The notes: generated by a model not told the origin, from the sequence alone. A stretch of 64,000 bases of DNA from Thalassotalea sp. 1_MG-2023 (GCF_030546745.1 NZ_JAUOPD010000015.1:33838-97837); one strand, 5' to 3'. Positions 38,727-47,895 are shown, numbered from the stretch's first letter. Made by a program: numbers and translations.

Positions 38727-39161
38727 TTAATGCAACACTTCTTCGTTCTGAGCTAAGCGCACTTTTAACGCCATTAACTTGTTTACACAGTCTTGGCAAA
38801 TTGGATATTTTTTTGAAAAAGATAATAGCCGCTGTAAGGTAATATTAAGCGCCTTAATGGCAATGAGCTTGACATCTTCATCACGTACACTGTCATCAGA
38901 CAATGCTTGCAAATATTCATGAGGAACTAATAAATAACGAAGTGACACATCAAGATCACCCTGTACTTCAAACAGTGCGGAAAGGTTATGGCATGCGCAG
39001 ATCCAAGCTAATAAAATATCAGTTTCATACGGATTATTTTGGTAATTATCCGCCAACAACTCATACGCTTCTTTGTAATAGAATTCAGCTTGTAACCAAC
39101 GTCTATCGTAAAAGCATTCATTACCATTGTTTAATAATGCTTGCCATTGCTCATGCTGCAT
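38727..39161 (-). CDS. helical (TPR-like) hypothetical protein
   Basis: A 144-residue soluble, all-helical protein. The first 50 residues (WQALLNNGNECFYDRRWLQAEFYYKEAYELL) look like one TPR unit, and a second helix pair follows (WICACHNLSALFEVQGDLDVSLRYL). The late CQDC motif (residues of about 123-126) could bind metal or be redox-active. The layout recalls DUF2753-type proteins of Vibrio, from memory. A good ribosome site (AGGAGAG) precedes the ATG. It is the first gene of the Fur-box operon. Confidence 0.6.
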   Translation of the reverse strand: MQHEQWQALLNNGNECFYDRRWLQAEFYYKEAYELLADNYQNNPYETDILLAWICACHNLSALFEVQGDLDVSLRYLLVPHEYLQALSDDSVRDEDVKLIAIKALNITLQRLLSFSKKYPICQDCVNKLMALKVRLAQNEEVLH

Positions 39162-39361
39162 TTTCTCTCCTTCTTTTCACAATATTAACGGGCTAAGTTC
39201 ACATACTGTTTAGTACAGATTTACATCATTATTGCGATTAAACTAACATTATGGCGTTTAAAAGGTTGATAACACCCAAACTTCTAGAACAACGTGTATT
39301 GCTGTTAGCGAGAGTAATAAAACCCTGTTCAAACAGTACAAATAGATGAAACCAACTAAGT

Positions 39362-39393
39362 CAAATGATAATCATTGTTATTTGTATTTGCAA
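39362..39393 (-). promoter_or_regulatory. Fur-box promoter
   Basis: AAATGATAATCATTGTTAT on the plus strand matches the 19-bp Fur consensus at about 14 of 19 positions, including the whole TGATAATCA core. It overlaps a leftward promoter: TTGCAA (-35, 39388-39393), a 17-bp spacer and TATCAT (-10, 39365-39370). Binding of Fur would block this promoter. It points at the 38727-39161 gene across a leader of about 200 bases. The rest of the 39162-39550 gap shows no coding sequence. Confidence 0.65.
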
Positions 39394-39553
39394 TATTTTT
39401 ATTTAATTTATTGTTGAAATTAAACTGATGGAATGAATAAATGTAGATAAGCTTTGTTAGCTTTTCATCGCATGTTAAAAAATTTACTTTTCAACATCAT
39501 CGTTAAGTGTAGCTCAACAATGAATCTTACCTGTTGAAGCAACGAGCACGCAC

Positions 39554-39579
39554 AAAAAAAAGCGCCTTTCGGCGCTTTT
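39554..39579 (-). terminator. htpG terminator
   Basis: AAAAGCGCC-GAAA-GGCGCTTTT stem with a T-run of eight on the minus strand, about 40 bases after the htpG stop codon. Confidence 0.88.
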
Positions 39580-39621
39580 GTATAACAAGTATCAACTACT
39601 CACTATTTTTAATGAACAACC

Positions 39622-41583
39622 TTATTTGGTTAAGCTCATCATTAGTTTATTCAATTTAGTAACAAATGATGCTGGATCTTTTAAGTTACCACGTTCAGCT
39701 AATGTTGCTTGTTCAAATAACACATCAACCCACTGGTTAAATTTATCATCGTCTGCTTCATCAGCCACATGTTTTACTAGATCATGCTCAGCGTTAATTT
39801 CAAAAATTGGTTTTACTTCTGGAACTTCTTGACCAACTTGTGCCATTAGTTTCTGCATTTGAATGCTCATATCATCTTCGGCCGTTACGATAACAGCAGG
39901 AGAATCAGTTAATCGATTAGAAATTTTCACTTCTTTAACTTTATCGCCTAACGCGTCTTTCATGCGTTTAACAACAGAGTCGAATTCTTTTTCTAACTTC
40001 TCTTGCGCTTCTTTTGCTTCTTCATCTTCTAAATCGCTTAAATCAACACCACCACGAGCGACTGATTGCAATTGCTTTTCATCGAACTCGGTTAAATGAC
40101 TCACTAACCATTCATCGATACGATCAGAAAGTAATAATACTTCAATCCCTTTTTTACGGAACACTTCAAGGTGTGGGCTATTTTTAGCCGCTTCAAAACT
40201 GTCAGCCACAACGTAGTAAATCTTATCTTGGCCTTCTTTCATCCGCTCAATGTATTCTGGCAAAGACACATTTTGTACTGAAGAATCTTCATGTGTTGAC
40301 GCAAAACGCAACAGTTTAGCGATCGCTTCTTTGTTGCCCATGTCTTCTGCTGGGCCTTCTTTTAATACTTGGCCGAACTCATTCCAAAATGCTTGATATT
40401 GTTCTTTGTCTTTTTTACCGAACTTCTCTAACATTTTTAACACACGCTTAGTACAACCTTTACGTATCGCTTGTGTTACTTTGTTATCTTGTAATATTTC
40501 ACGAGATACATTTAGTGGTAAATCATTAGAATCAAGTAACCCCTTCACAAAACGAAGATACGTTGGCATGAATTGTTCTGCATCGTCCATGATAAAAACA
40601 CGTTGAACATACAGTTTTAAACCGTGTTGTTTTTCGCGGTTATACATATCGAATGGAGCTTTACTTGGAATGTAAAGTAACGAGGTGTATTCAGTATTAC
40701 CTTCTACTTTGTTGTGCTCCCAAAGTAATGGATCTGCAAAATCATGTGACACATGCTTGTAGAACTCTTTGTACTCTTCCTCGGTAACGTCTGCTTTTTC
40801 ACGTGTCCAAAGCGCTGTTGCTTTATTAACCGCCTCCCACTTAGCTGGAACCGCATCTTTAGCGTCAACCGCTGGCGTTACAACATTACCTTCATCATCT
40901 TTTACTTCTTCTTGTGCTTCAACAGCAGGAACTTCTGGTGTTAGCATTTCAACAGATATCGAGATGTGATCTGAATATTTTGTCACAATTGAACGTAAGC
41001 GCCAGTCATCTAAAAATTCTTTTTCATCATCTTTTAAATGAAGAATAATATCGGTACCACGATTCGACTTTTCAATTTGACGAGTCGTAAACTGGCCTTC
41101 GCCTTCACTTTGCCATTCAACAGCTTCATCAGCATTAGCGCCAGCAGCTCTTGAACGAACGGTTACCTTATCAGCGACAATAAAAGCTGAATAGAAACCA
41201 ACACCAAACTGACCGATTAATTGTGAATCAGAGGCTTGGTCACCAGAGAGTTTAGAGAAGAATTCAGCGGTGCCTGATTTTGCAATCGTCCCTAAATGCT
41301 CAATCACTTGCTCTTGGGTCATACCAATACCGTTATCTGAAATAGTAACCGTATTATTCTCTTTATCAGCACTTACGCGAACGCGTAAATCGCCATCACC
41401 TTCATACAAATCGGCATTTTTTAATGCTTCAAATCTAAGTTTATCGGAAGCATCTGCCGCATTTGAGACTAATTCACGCAAGAAAATCTCTTTGTTTGAA
41501 TACAAAGAATGAATCATTAATTGAAGAAGTTGTTTTACTTCAGTTTGAAAGCCATGAACTTCTGGTTGACCTGCATCAGACAT
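39622..41583 (-). CDS. htpG: molecular chaperone HtpG (Hsp90)
   Basis: A 653-residue Hsp90: [39 protein letters not shown] is split over about residues 12-50, with the ATP-lid blocks DNGIGM and [11 protein letters not shown]. The middle domain has [10 protein letters not shown]. It is about 29 residues longer than E. coli HtpG, mainly from an acidic and Ala/Val-rich insertion near residues 215-250 ([17 protein letters not shown] and following). It folds or remodels client proteins in the cytoplasm. A sigma-32-type promoter precedes it. Confidence 0.97.
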   Translation of the reverse strand: MSDAGQPEVHGFQTEVKQLLQLMIHSLYSNKEIFLRELVSNAADASDKLRFEALKNADLYEGDGDLRVRVSADKENNTVTISDNGIGMTQEQVIEHLGTIAKSGTAEFFSKLSGDQASDSQLIGQFGVGFYSAFIVADKVTVRSRAAGANADEAVEWQSEGEGQFTTRQIEKSNRGTDIILHLKDDEKEFLDDWRLRSIVTKYSDHISISVEMLTPEVPAVEAQEEVKDDEGNVVTPAVDAKDAVPAKWEAVNKATALWTREKADVTEEEYKEFYKHVSHDFADPLLWEHNKVEGNTEYTSLLYIPSKAPFDMYNREKQHGLKLYVQRVFIMDDAEQFMPTYLRFVKGLLDSNDLPLNVSREILQDNKVTQAIRKGCTKRVLKMLEKFGKKDKEQYQAFWNEFGQVLKEGPAEDMGNKEAIAKLLRFASTHEDSSVQNVSLPEYIERMKEGQDKIYYVVADSFEAAKNSPHLEVFRKKGIEVLLLSDRIDEWLVSHLTEFDEKQLQSVARGGVDLSDLEDEEAKEAQEKLEKEFDSVVKRMKDALGDKVKEVKISNRLTDSPAVIVTAEDDMSIQMQKLMAQVGQEVPEVKPIFEINAEHDLVKHVADEADDDKFNQWVDVLFEQATLAERGNLKDPASFVTKLNKLMMSLTK

Positions 41584-41650
41584 TCGAGCTATCTCCTATC
41601 TTACTATCTGTTATTGGTGTTAATGAGGACAACGCCTCTTGATAGAGCAG

Positions 41651-41678
41651 ATATGGGGATAGCGAAAATAAAATCAAG
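41651..41678 (-). promoter_or_regulatory. sigma-32 (heat-shock) promoter of htpG
   Basis: Minus strand CTTGATT, a 14-bp spacer and CCCATAT match the RpoH consensus CTTGAAA-N13-14-CCCATNT at all but two positions. It lies 68-95 bases upstream of the htpG ATG. It occupies part of the 337-bp gap before the next gene; the remainder (41680-41920) is AT-rich with no other clear signal. Confidence 0.75.
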
Positions 41679-41920
41679 CACAAAAAATATATTCGGAAAA
41701 TTTATTTATCAATCACCCCTTCCTTACCACAATTACCTGACGCTATATGTGATAGCTTTATCTTTAAATTCAATAAGAAAGCCATTGCAATGCTAAAATT
41801 TCTAACCGATTACCCTCGGAAATTTTACTAAGTTGTCACTCTTTTTAGCAGGTTGTCGATTTAGTGTTACACTCAAAGTAAGCGTTAAAATTTTCAAACG
41901 TTAACAGTAAGGCAGGTATC

Positions 41921-42301
41921 ATGACATCACTTTCAAACGGCATGACAATAGGTCTTGAACGCACAAACAATGACTTCTTTATTTCATTAAAACTCACCGG
42001 TAAATTAACCCATGAAGATTACCAAGCCATCATTCCAATTGTTGAATCAGCACTCGCTAAAGTTGTTTCACCAAATATAGATGCATTTATTGACGCATCA
42101 GCATTTGAAGGGTGGGAAGTGCGTGCTGCTTGGGATGATTTAGTGTTTGGCTTAAAGCATAACAATGAATTTAGAAAAGTGGCAATCTATGGTGATAAAG
42201 ACTGGCTAGAATCGGTTTCTAAACTAGGCAATTGGTTTGTAACAGGAGAAGTTAAGCACTTTACTGACCCTGCTAAAGCATTAGCATGGTTAGCAGAATA
42301 A
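41921..42301 (+). CDS. SpoIIAA-like (DUF3478) STAS-fold protein
   Basis: A 126-residue protein with the SpoIIAA-like pattern: an early beta strand FFISLKLTGKLTHEDYQAIIP, a middle segment IDAFIDASAFEGWEVRAAWDDLVFGLKH, and the C-terminal VKHFTDPAKALAWLAE. This family is widespread in marine bacteria and is suspected to bind lipids or regulate transport; no function is proven. Monocistronic, it converges on recR with about 35 bases between stops. Confidence 0.82.
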   Translation: MTSLSNGMTIGLERTNNDFFISLKLTGKLTHEDYQAIIPIVESALAKVVSPNIDAFIDASAFEGWEVRAAWDDLVFGLKHNNEFRKVAIYGDKDWLESVSKLGNWFVTGEVKHFTDPAKALAWLAE

Positions 42302-42336
42302 CGATTAACCATGCTTTTACTACAACTAGCGCCTTG

Positions 42337-42939
42337 CTATTGGTAATTTTTTCGACCTGAAAATGCGTGTGATAAAGTATTACCATCAACGTATTCTAGT
42401 TCGCCACCAACGGGAACACCATGCGCAATACGCGAGATATTTACTTGATATTTCCTCGCTAACTCAGCAACATAATGCGCAGTTGCCTCCCCTTCTACGG
42501 TGGGGTTAGTCGCGAGTATTAATTCGCTGTATTGCTGTGTGGCAAGTTGTGTTTCTAATACCTCAAGTTTTAGATCTTCCGGACCAATTCCATCTAGCGG
42601 TGATAAATGACCCATTAAAATAAAATATACCCCTTGAAACTCACCGGTTTGTTCAATGGCAATGACATCAGCGGGCGATTCTACTACACATAATTGACCA
42701 CGATCTTGTCGTTTTGAACTCGCACATATATCGCAAATATTTTGTTCAGTAAAATTTCGACATTGCTGGCAATGCTGTACATGCTCCATTGCTTGATGCA
42801 ATACATCGGCTAGTTTCTTACCGCCAACTCTATTACGTTCAAGCAGCTGAAACGCCATACGTTGAGCAGACTTTGCACCAACACCCGGCAAATATTTCAA
42901 TGCGGTTATTAATTCTTGTACCAGAGGACTAAATTTCAT
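42337..42939 (-). CDS. recR: recombination mediator RecR
   Basis: A 200-residue RecR: helix-hairpin-helix [17 protein letters not shown] at about 11-27, zinc finger C..C...C..C ([16 protein letters not shown]), and a TOPRIM domain with [13 protein letters not shown] and [14 protein letters not shown]. With RecFO it loads RecA at gaps. The ATG at 42939 was preferred because it gives the standard N-terminus [10 protein letters not shown]; an in-frame GTG 13 codons upstream extends it without family support. Unusually, the common dnaX-ybaB partners are absent here. Confidence 0.95.
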   Translation of the reverse strand: MKFSPLVQELITALKYLPGVGAKSAQRMAFQLLERNRVGGKKLADVLHQAMEHVQHCQQCRNFTEQNICDICASSKRQDRGQLCVVESPADVIAIEQTGEFQGVYFILMGHLSPLDGIGPEDLKLEVLETQLATQQYSELILATNPTVEGEATAHYVAELARKYQVNISRIAHGVPVGGELEYVDGNTLSHAFSGRKNYQ

Positions 42940-43136
42940 ACACAGTTTACGAAAAGCAATTTTCGCTAGTCTAACCACTCAGCAAGAAAAGTTAAATTTA
43001 TATGTGATATTTTTCTATCTACTCATAAGTATTTGCCTTAATATCAACGATAAAATCATTCGTCTTAAACAGAGCTATAGCTTGCTAAGCGTTTGTCCTT
43101 TGTTCCCATTTCAATTTTATATACGAGAGATTTTTT

Positions 43137-44378
43137 ATGTTATCTAATGTAGTTATTACTCTTGTGTTGTTAATCACCACCGCATTTATCTTAAAAAAAT
43201 GGTTAGCACTGCCGCACAATATTTTCCTACTTTTCATTATTCAGCCGTTAGTGATGGCTTCATCACCAGTGATCGTTTTTATTGGCGGTATTTTATCGTC
43301 TGAGTTATCTACCGATAAATCACTTGCAACCTTGCCTATCACTTTAATGATAGTGGGTGTCGCAACAGCTGCGATACCAGCGGCAATGTTAGCCAAAAAG
43401 CTTGGACGAAAAGCGGCTACACTATTTGGTTTCTCTTTAGGGTTAGTCGGTTGCGTTTTAGCAATGATCGCCACTCAAATAGCAAGTTTTACATTGTTTA
43501 GTCTTGCCTCTCTGTCATTAGGGTTTTGCGCTGCCTTTGTACAGCAGTTACGTTTTGCAGCAATTGAAAGTACGAAGAATCAAGAAGATGTTCCGTCAAT
43601 GTTATCAGTACTGATGCTCAGTGGCATATTCTCTGCTTTTTTAGGACCTGAAATTGCAGTAACGGCAAAAGACTGGATTTCATCACCACACGGCTATACG
43701 GGTTCCTTTGCTTTTATTGCCGTATTATTAGTAATAGCAATGATAATATTTACACAATTTGATGGTGCAAAACCCATTATCAATACGGGTAAAAAAAGTG
43801 GTCGTGCGATGAAAGACATTATCAGCCAACCTTTATTTATCATAGCCATGCTCAGTGCTGCCATTGGCTTTGCCTTAATGAGCTACTTAATGACTGCCAC
43901 TCCCATCAGTATGCATCATATGCATGGCCATTCATTACTTGATACCAAATGGGTTATTCAATCACATATTGCTGCGATGTTTGTTCCTTCATTGTTTACC
44001 GGCTGGTTAGTAAAGAAAATAGGTTTAAAGCATTTGATGTTTATTGGTACCTTGTTGTATGCAGTGGTGGCAGTTATCGCTTATTCTGGCATGCAAGTTA
44101 TTCATTATTGGTGGGCTTTATTATTGTTAGGTGTTGGTTGGAACTTTTTATTCCTTACCGGAACGTCACTGCTTCCTAGAAGCTATCACGAAGATGAAAA
44201 ACACAAAGTACAGGCATTCAATGATTTTGTGATTTTTGGCTGTCAAGCAAGTGCATCGCTGCTAGCCGGTGTCGTACTGTATCAATTTGGTTGGGCAGGA
44301 GTTGTCACGTCAAGCTTGCCGTTTATCGCCATTTTATTACTGTTATGTATTAAATATTATCGTCAAAAAGCACTTTAG
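43137..44378 (+). CDS. major facilitator superfamily transporter
   Basis: A 413-residue protein with 12 predicted membrane helices, AKKLGRKAATLFGF as the MFS loop 2-3 motif at about 84-97, and a second similar loop LVKKIGLKHLMFIG in the C-terminal half. The YNR/tetracycline-type drug-efflux subgroup is possible, but the substrate is unknown. The ATG has GAGAG upstream. It is followed by a GTTG/CAAC hairpin without a T-run and then by the inverted-repeat element. Confidence 0.88.
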   Translation: MLSNVVITLVLLITTAFILKKWLALPHNIFLLFIIQPLVMASSPVIVFIGGILSSELSTDKSLATLPITLMIVGVATAAIPAAMLAKKLGRKAATLFGFSLGLVGCVLAMIATQIASFTLFSLASLSLGFCAAFVQQLRFAAIESTKNQEDVPSMLSVLMLSGIFSAFLGPEIAVTAKDWISSPHGYTGSFAFIAVLLVIAMIIFTQFDGAKPIINTGKKSGRAMKDIISQPLFIIAMLSAAIGFALMSYLMTATPISMHHMHGHSLLDTKWVIQSHIAAMFVPSLFTGWLVKKIGLKHLMFIGTLLYAVVAVIAYSGMQVIHYWWALLLLGVGWNFLFLTGTSLLPRSYHEDEKHKVQAFNDFVIFGCQASASLLAGVVLYQFGWAGVVTSSLPFIAILLLLCIKYYRQKAL

Positions 44379-44443
44379 CCATCACTGCAGCCTTGTGAAC
44401 TTTAACTCAGAAGGTTGCTGTTGATGTTAACAACCTAGGTAAT

Positions 44444-44561
44444 GTTGATCTTTTGAGATAAAATTTTGTTCGAGCTAAACGCTTTTTATTCAAGGCTTGG
44501 CAATGTCGCATGGTTATGCCATGTAAATTGCAGCAAAAATAAACGCAAAAGTTCAACAGAG
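44444..44561. repeat. inverted-repeat element, copy 2 (full length)
   Basis: About 118 bp with imperfect terminal inverted repeats: left GTTGATCTTTTGAGATAAAA, right (minus strand) GTTGAACTTTTGCGTTTATT. The centre has nested palindromes, GCAAT..ATTGC around CATGG-TTATG-CCATG. It shares its outer parts with copy 1 at 18431-18486, where the central 60 bp are missing. It abuts the stop codon of the MarR gene. Non-coding; probably a MITE-like or REP-like mobile unit. Confidence 0.68.
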
Positions 44562-44562
44562 C

Positions 44563-45141
44563 CTAGCTAGTGCTTTTCTTGCGCCAACGTATAAGTTCTT
44601 TTTGATCTGCTGGGGCATCTTCACCTTGGGCAATTAACTCTTTTGCTTGTTCTGCTAACAGTTGCTCAGCTTTATCTTCAATTTTCGCTAACATTTGATA
44701 AAAAGATGATTTTTCTTCTTCAGTTAATACACTTTCTAGCTGCTTACTTCGGTCATCCATTGCCGCTGTAACATGTTTATATATCGTCAGCCCCTGCTCA
44801 TTAAGTACAAGGTTTTTCACATTCTTTTTAAATTGATCAGGTTGCGACTCTATCAAGCCTAGTGAAAGTAATTTTTTTACCGCTCGGGAAACCGTATAAG
44901 AATCAAGACGAGATTGATAGGCGATGTCAGCAGACTTGATCGGCATATAAGAACCAATATTAAGCAAAACTCGCATTTCTCGCGGATCAAGATCAGATAA
45001 GTTACGAATTTTCCAATCTCTGTTGAGCGCAAGTAAGTTACTCACTACCGCAATTTGAAACGGTAAATGATTAGTAAGATCGAGTGGTTCCTTGTGTTCA
45101 GTAGTAAGTTGAAACGCTAAACGCCTTGCTGGTGATTTGAT
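44563..45141 (-). CDS. MarR family transcriptional regulator (probable ATC/ATT start)
   Basis: A winged-helix MarR protein: DPREMRVLLNIGS, the recognition helix region SRLDSYTVSRAVKKLLSLGLI, and a C-terminal coiled helix. The only in-frame standard start is GTG 45045, which would cut off an obvious N-terminal helix (LDLTNHLPFQIAVVSNLLAL) and has no ribosome site. The frame stays open up to 45153, and AGGGGAG ends seven bases before ATC 45141 (four before ATT 45144), directly after the upstream aldo-keto reductase stop. Starting there gives about 192 residues. A rare start codon or a mutated ATG is inferred. Effector unknown. Confidence 0.75.
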   Translation of the reverse strand: MKSPARRLAFQLTTEHKEPLDLTNHLPFQIAVVSNLLALNRDWKIRNLSDLDPREMRVLLNIGSYMPIKSADIAYQSRLDSYTVSRAVKKLLSLGLIESQPDQFKKNVKNLVLNEQGLTIYKHVTAAMDDRSKQLESVLTEEEKSSFYQMLAKIEDKAEQLLAEQAKELIAQGEDAPADQKELIRWRKKSTS

Positions 45142-45153
45142 AATATAGCTCCC

Positions 45154-46068
45154 CTAAGGTACTGATTGGCCATTTCTCGCTTCAAATAAGCGATACCAAT
45201 CTTCACGAGTATACTCGAGTGACAATGCAACTTTTGCTGCTTCGATACGTTCAGGCGTGGTAGAGCCGATAATCGGGAATATCTTTGCAGGATGCTTTAA
45301 TAACCAAGCTAGTATCACTTGCCATGGCTGACATTGATAGTTTTCCGCCTGTTGATTTAGCTCATTTTCAATGCGTTGCTCATCGCTTGTGGTAAAGCTA
45401 TTTCCCCATGCTGAATAGGCGACGCCGCCTAGAGGACACCACGCAATTGGCGCTATTTGATGTTGTTGACATTGATCTAAGGTGCCATTGAGCAGGGTAT
45501 CAATGTTATGAATATTAATTTCAACTTGGTTCGCCACCAGAGGCATTGACATCCCTGAACGCAACATTTCAACTTGCGATGGTAAAAAGTTACTAACACC
45601 AAAGTGTTTAACCTTGCCAGAAGCTTTCAGTAACGCAAAGGTTTCTGCTACTTCATGCACATCCATTAAAAAATCAGGACGATGCAATAAGAATAGGTCT
45701 AAATAATCAACATTTAAACGCGATAATGAGCCTTCAACAGCGTTTAAGATATATTTCTTACTAAAGTCATATCGCGTTGGTGCATATTCATTTTCTTTTT
45801 TCGGACGAATACCCGCTTTAGACGTAATAATTAAATTATCTCGTAATGCAGGTGACGCTTTTATCACTTCGCCAAATAAACTTTCACTTTCACCACCGCC
45901 GTATATATCGGCATGGTCAAAGTGGTTATAACCTGCTTCAATAGCTGCGTGTATAGCACGTTTTCCTTTGTTACGTGCTGCTAAGGAGTTGTCGCCGCAT
46001 ATGCGCATACAACCATAAATTAACCGAGATGAAGTATATGGTGTTTGAGCTAAGTGTACGTTTTTCAT
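45154..46068 (-). CDS. aldo/keto reductase (YdhF-like)
   Basis: A 304-residue AKR with the catalytic tetrad region HFDHADIYGGGESESLFG (Asp, Tyr), Lys in ITSKAG and His in LLHRPD; the NADPH-binding end is IIGSTTPERIEAA. It is most like E. coli YdhF along the full length. It reduces carbonyls with NADPH; the substrate is unknown. The MarR gene begins within about 12 bases of its stop, so the regulator is likely co-transcribed and may control it. Confidence 0.9.
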   Translation of the reverse strand: MKNVHLAQTPYTSSRLIYGCMRICGDNSLAARNKGKRAIHAAIEAGYNHFDHADIYGGGESESLFGEVIKASPALRDNLIITSKAGIRPKKENEYAPTRYDFSKKYILNAVEGSLSRLNVDYLDLFLLHRPDFLMDVHEVAETFALLKASGKVKHFGVSNFLPSQVEMLRSGMSMPLVANQVEINIHNIDTLLNGTLDQCQQHQIAPIAWCPLGGVAYSAWGNSFTTSDEQRIENELNQQAENYQCQPWQVILAWLLKHPAKIFPIIGSTTPERIEAAKVALSLEYTREDWYRLFEARNGQSVP

Positions 46069-46296
46069 AAATTAATACATAGTATGTCTTGTATACCTTC
46101 AATATAACATGAAGTAATATGATGTTGGCAAGGTAAAAGCTATTCTCTACAACAATACCTTCGCTTGAATGATTAAATGCTCTAAATGGCTTCTGTTTTT
46201 ATTATGTAAAATTATCATTTCCACTCAATTTCACTGCACAAATTACCAATAGACTGATATATTAGCGCCTGCAATTTTCCACAATAAGGTTAACCT

Positions 46297-47091
46297 GTGT
46301 CACATTTTGTTTGGAACGTAGACCCTGTATTATTCTCGCTGGGCCCTGTCACTATACATTGGTATGGAGCACTATTTGCCAGCGCAATTTTTGCTGGTTT
46401 GTATTATATGAAATGGGTATTCACCTTAGAGAATAAAAACGTGGATACCTTAGACAATCTATTAATGTATGTGGTGCTAGGCATTATTATTGGTGCAAGG
46501 CTTGGTCATTGCTTCTTCTATGATCCTGATTTTTACTTCGCTAATCCATTAAAAATATTGGCGATATGGGAAGGCGGATTAGCCAGTCATGGTGGTGGAC
46601 TTGGTGCTATCATCGGTACCTGGTTATTTTGCAAACGCCATAACGTTAATACGCTATGGCTACTTGATAGATTAGCTATTGCAACCGCAGTTTTTGGTAT
46701 ATTCGTTCGTTCAGCAAATTTTGTAAACTCGGAAATTTTAGGCCATCCAAGTGATGTGCCATGGGCTATCGTTTTCGAACGTGTTGACAGTTTAGCGCGT
46801 CATCCGGCACAACTTTATGAAGCGATCGCTTATTTGTTAATTGCCGCTGTATTAACATTACTTTATCGAAGCACTGCTATTAAAGAGCGTGTTGGCGCTT
46901 TACTCGGTTTATTTTTGATACTAACTTTTAGTGCTCGCTTTGTCATTGAGTTCTTTAAGCAACAGCAAGCCTCTTACACACTAGAGTCCGCGTTAAATAC
47001 CGGACAGATGTTAAGCATTCCGTTCTTTTTCGTTGGCGTATTTTTATTTCTACGCGCAAAGCAAACTCCGGCCGTTACAGGTAAAAAATAA
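46297..47091 (+). CDS. lgt: prolipoprotein diacylglyceryl transferase
   Basis: A 264-residue inner-membrane enzyme with seven helices. It has IHWYGALFA near the start, the GARLGHCFFYDP block and the Lgt signature WEGGLASHGGGLGAIIG, then NFVNSEILGHPSD and RHPAQLYEA. It transfers diacylglycerol to the lipobox cysteine of prolipoproteins, and this window encodes at least three such lipoproteins. The start is GTG with AAGG upstream. thyA, its usual E. coli neighbour, is absent; a ribonuclease H gene follows after five bases. Confidence 0.96.
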   Translation: MSHFVWNVDPVLFSLGPVTIHWYGALFASAIFAGLYYMKWVFTLENKNVDTLDNLLMYVVLGIIIGARLGHCFFYDPDFYFANPLKILAIWEGGLASHGGGLGAIIGTWLFCKRHNVNTLWLLDRLAIATAVFGIFVRSANFVNSEILGHPSDVPWAIVFERVDSLARHPAQLYEAIAYLLIAAVLTLLYRSTAIKERVGALLGLFLILTFSARFVIEFFKQQQASYTLESALNTGQMLSIPFFFVGVFLFLRAKQTPAVTGKK

Positions 47092-47096
47092 ATTTT

Positions 47097-47867
47097 ATGG
47101 CAAAAAAATATTACGTCATTTGGAAAGGTATAAAAACAGGTGTTTTTGATAATTGGCCAGAAGTACAGCAGTTAACCTCAGGCCGAGCAGATGCCCAATA
47201 TATGGGTTTTTCTACCAAACAAGATGCAGAAAAAGCATTTAAAGAAAGTTATACAAAAGCACTAACTAAACGCTCATTAACACAAAAAAAACCGAGCGCT
47301 AAACCAGAAAATACGTCAAACACCAGTGCACATGGTGTAAACGCTGACATTCAAATTTATAGTGACGGTGCTTGTTCACCTAACCCTGGCCAAGCTGGTA
47401 CGGGCATAGCTGTTTATCAAAAAAATAAGCTCGCTCAGCTTTGGTATGGTTTATATGATGCTAACGGTACAAATAACACCGCAGAGCTCTTAGGTTTACT
47501 AGAATCGTTTAAACTTGCGCAGCAGTATTTACGAAAAAACAGCGGTATGCGTATTGAGGTATTAAGTGATTCGCGCTATTCAATAGATTGTATTACTAAG
47601 TGGGCACCAGGTTGGCAACGCAAGGGATGGAAAAAAGCAGATGGTCAACCGATCAAGAATCCAGAAATAATCAAAGCATGTTTTGAGCTATATCAGCAAA
47701 TCAAACAACAAGTCATTGTTAGCCACGTTAAAGGTCACGCTAATATAGAAGGTAATGAATTAGCAGATCGCATGGCTGTTTATGCAAGAATGACAAAACA
47801 AAAAAGCTTTGTAACCTACGAAAATGCGCTCAACATCACTTCCATTCTAGCAATGCCTTCTGGCTAA
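47097..47867 (+). CDS. rnhA: ribonuclease HI with N-terminal hybrid-binding domain
   Basis: A 256-residue protein in two parts: an N-terminal caulimovirus viroplasmin-like RNA/DNA hybrid-binding domain (KKYYVIWKGIKTGVFDNWPEV..MGFSTKQDAEKAF, about 3-50) and a type 1 RNase H domain (about 82-240). The latter's acidic residues are visible in YSDGACSPNP, NNTAELLGLLE, LSDSRYSI and NELADRMA, with HVKGHA as the basic/His loop. It removes RNA from hybrids. The fusion is typical of eukaryotic RNase H1 and some bacteria, not of E. coli RnhA. It is probably in one operon with lgt. Confidence 0.92.
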   Translation: MAKKYYVIWKGIKTGVFDNWPEVQQLTSGRADAQYMGFSTKQDAEKAFKESYTKALTKRSLTQKKPSAKPENTSNTSAHGVNADIQIYSDGACSPNPGQAGTGIAVYQKNKLAQLWYGLYDANGTNNTAELLGLLESFKLAQQYLRKNSGMRIEVLSDSRYSIDCITKWAPGWQRKGWKKADGQPIKNPEIIKACFELYQQIKQQVIVSHVKGHANIEGNELADRMAVYARMTKQKSFVTYENALNITSILAMPSG

Positions 47868-47887
47868 AAAAGCCCGCGTTGCGGGCT
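47866..47887. terminator. terminator shared by convergent genes
   Basis: GCCCGC-GTT-GCGGGC hairpin with six A on the left: strong on the minus strand (T-run) for kdsB, without a T-run for rnhA on the plus strand. Confidence 0.75.
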
Positions 47888-47895
47888 CATTCACA

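Noticed and set aside
39162..39550. possible remnant of a nickel superoxide dismutase gene upstream of the SodX-like operon
   Set aside because: No HCDLPCGVY-type motif or open frame was found on either strand.
42940..42978. 13-codon N-terminal extension of RecR from GTG 42978
   Set aside because: Family alignment starts at the ATG at 42939; the extension has no ribosome site.
44412..44436. AGGTTG/CAACCT hairpin after the MFS gene as a terminator
   Set aside because: Six-bp stem, 13-base loop and no T-run; too weak to list as a terminator.
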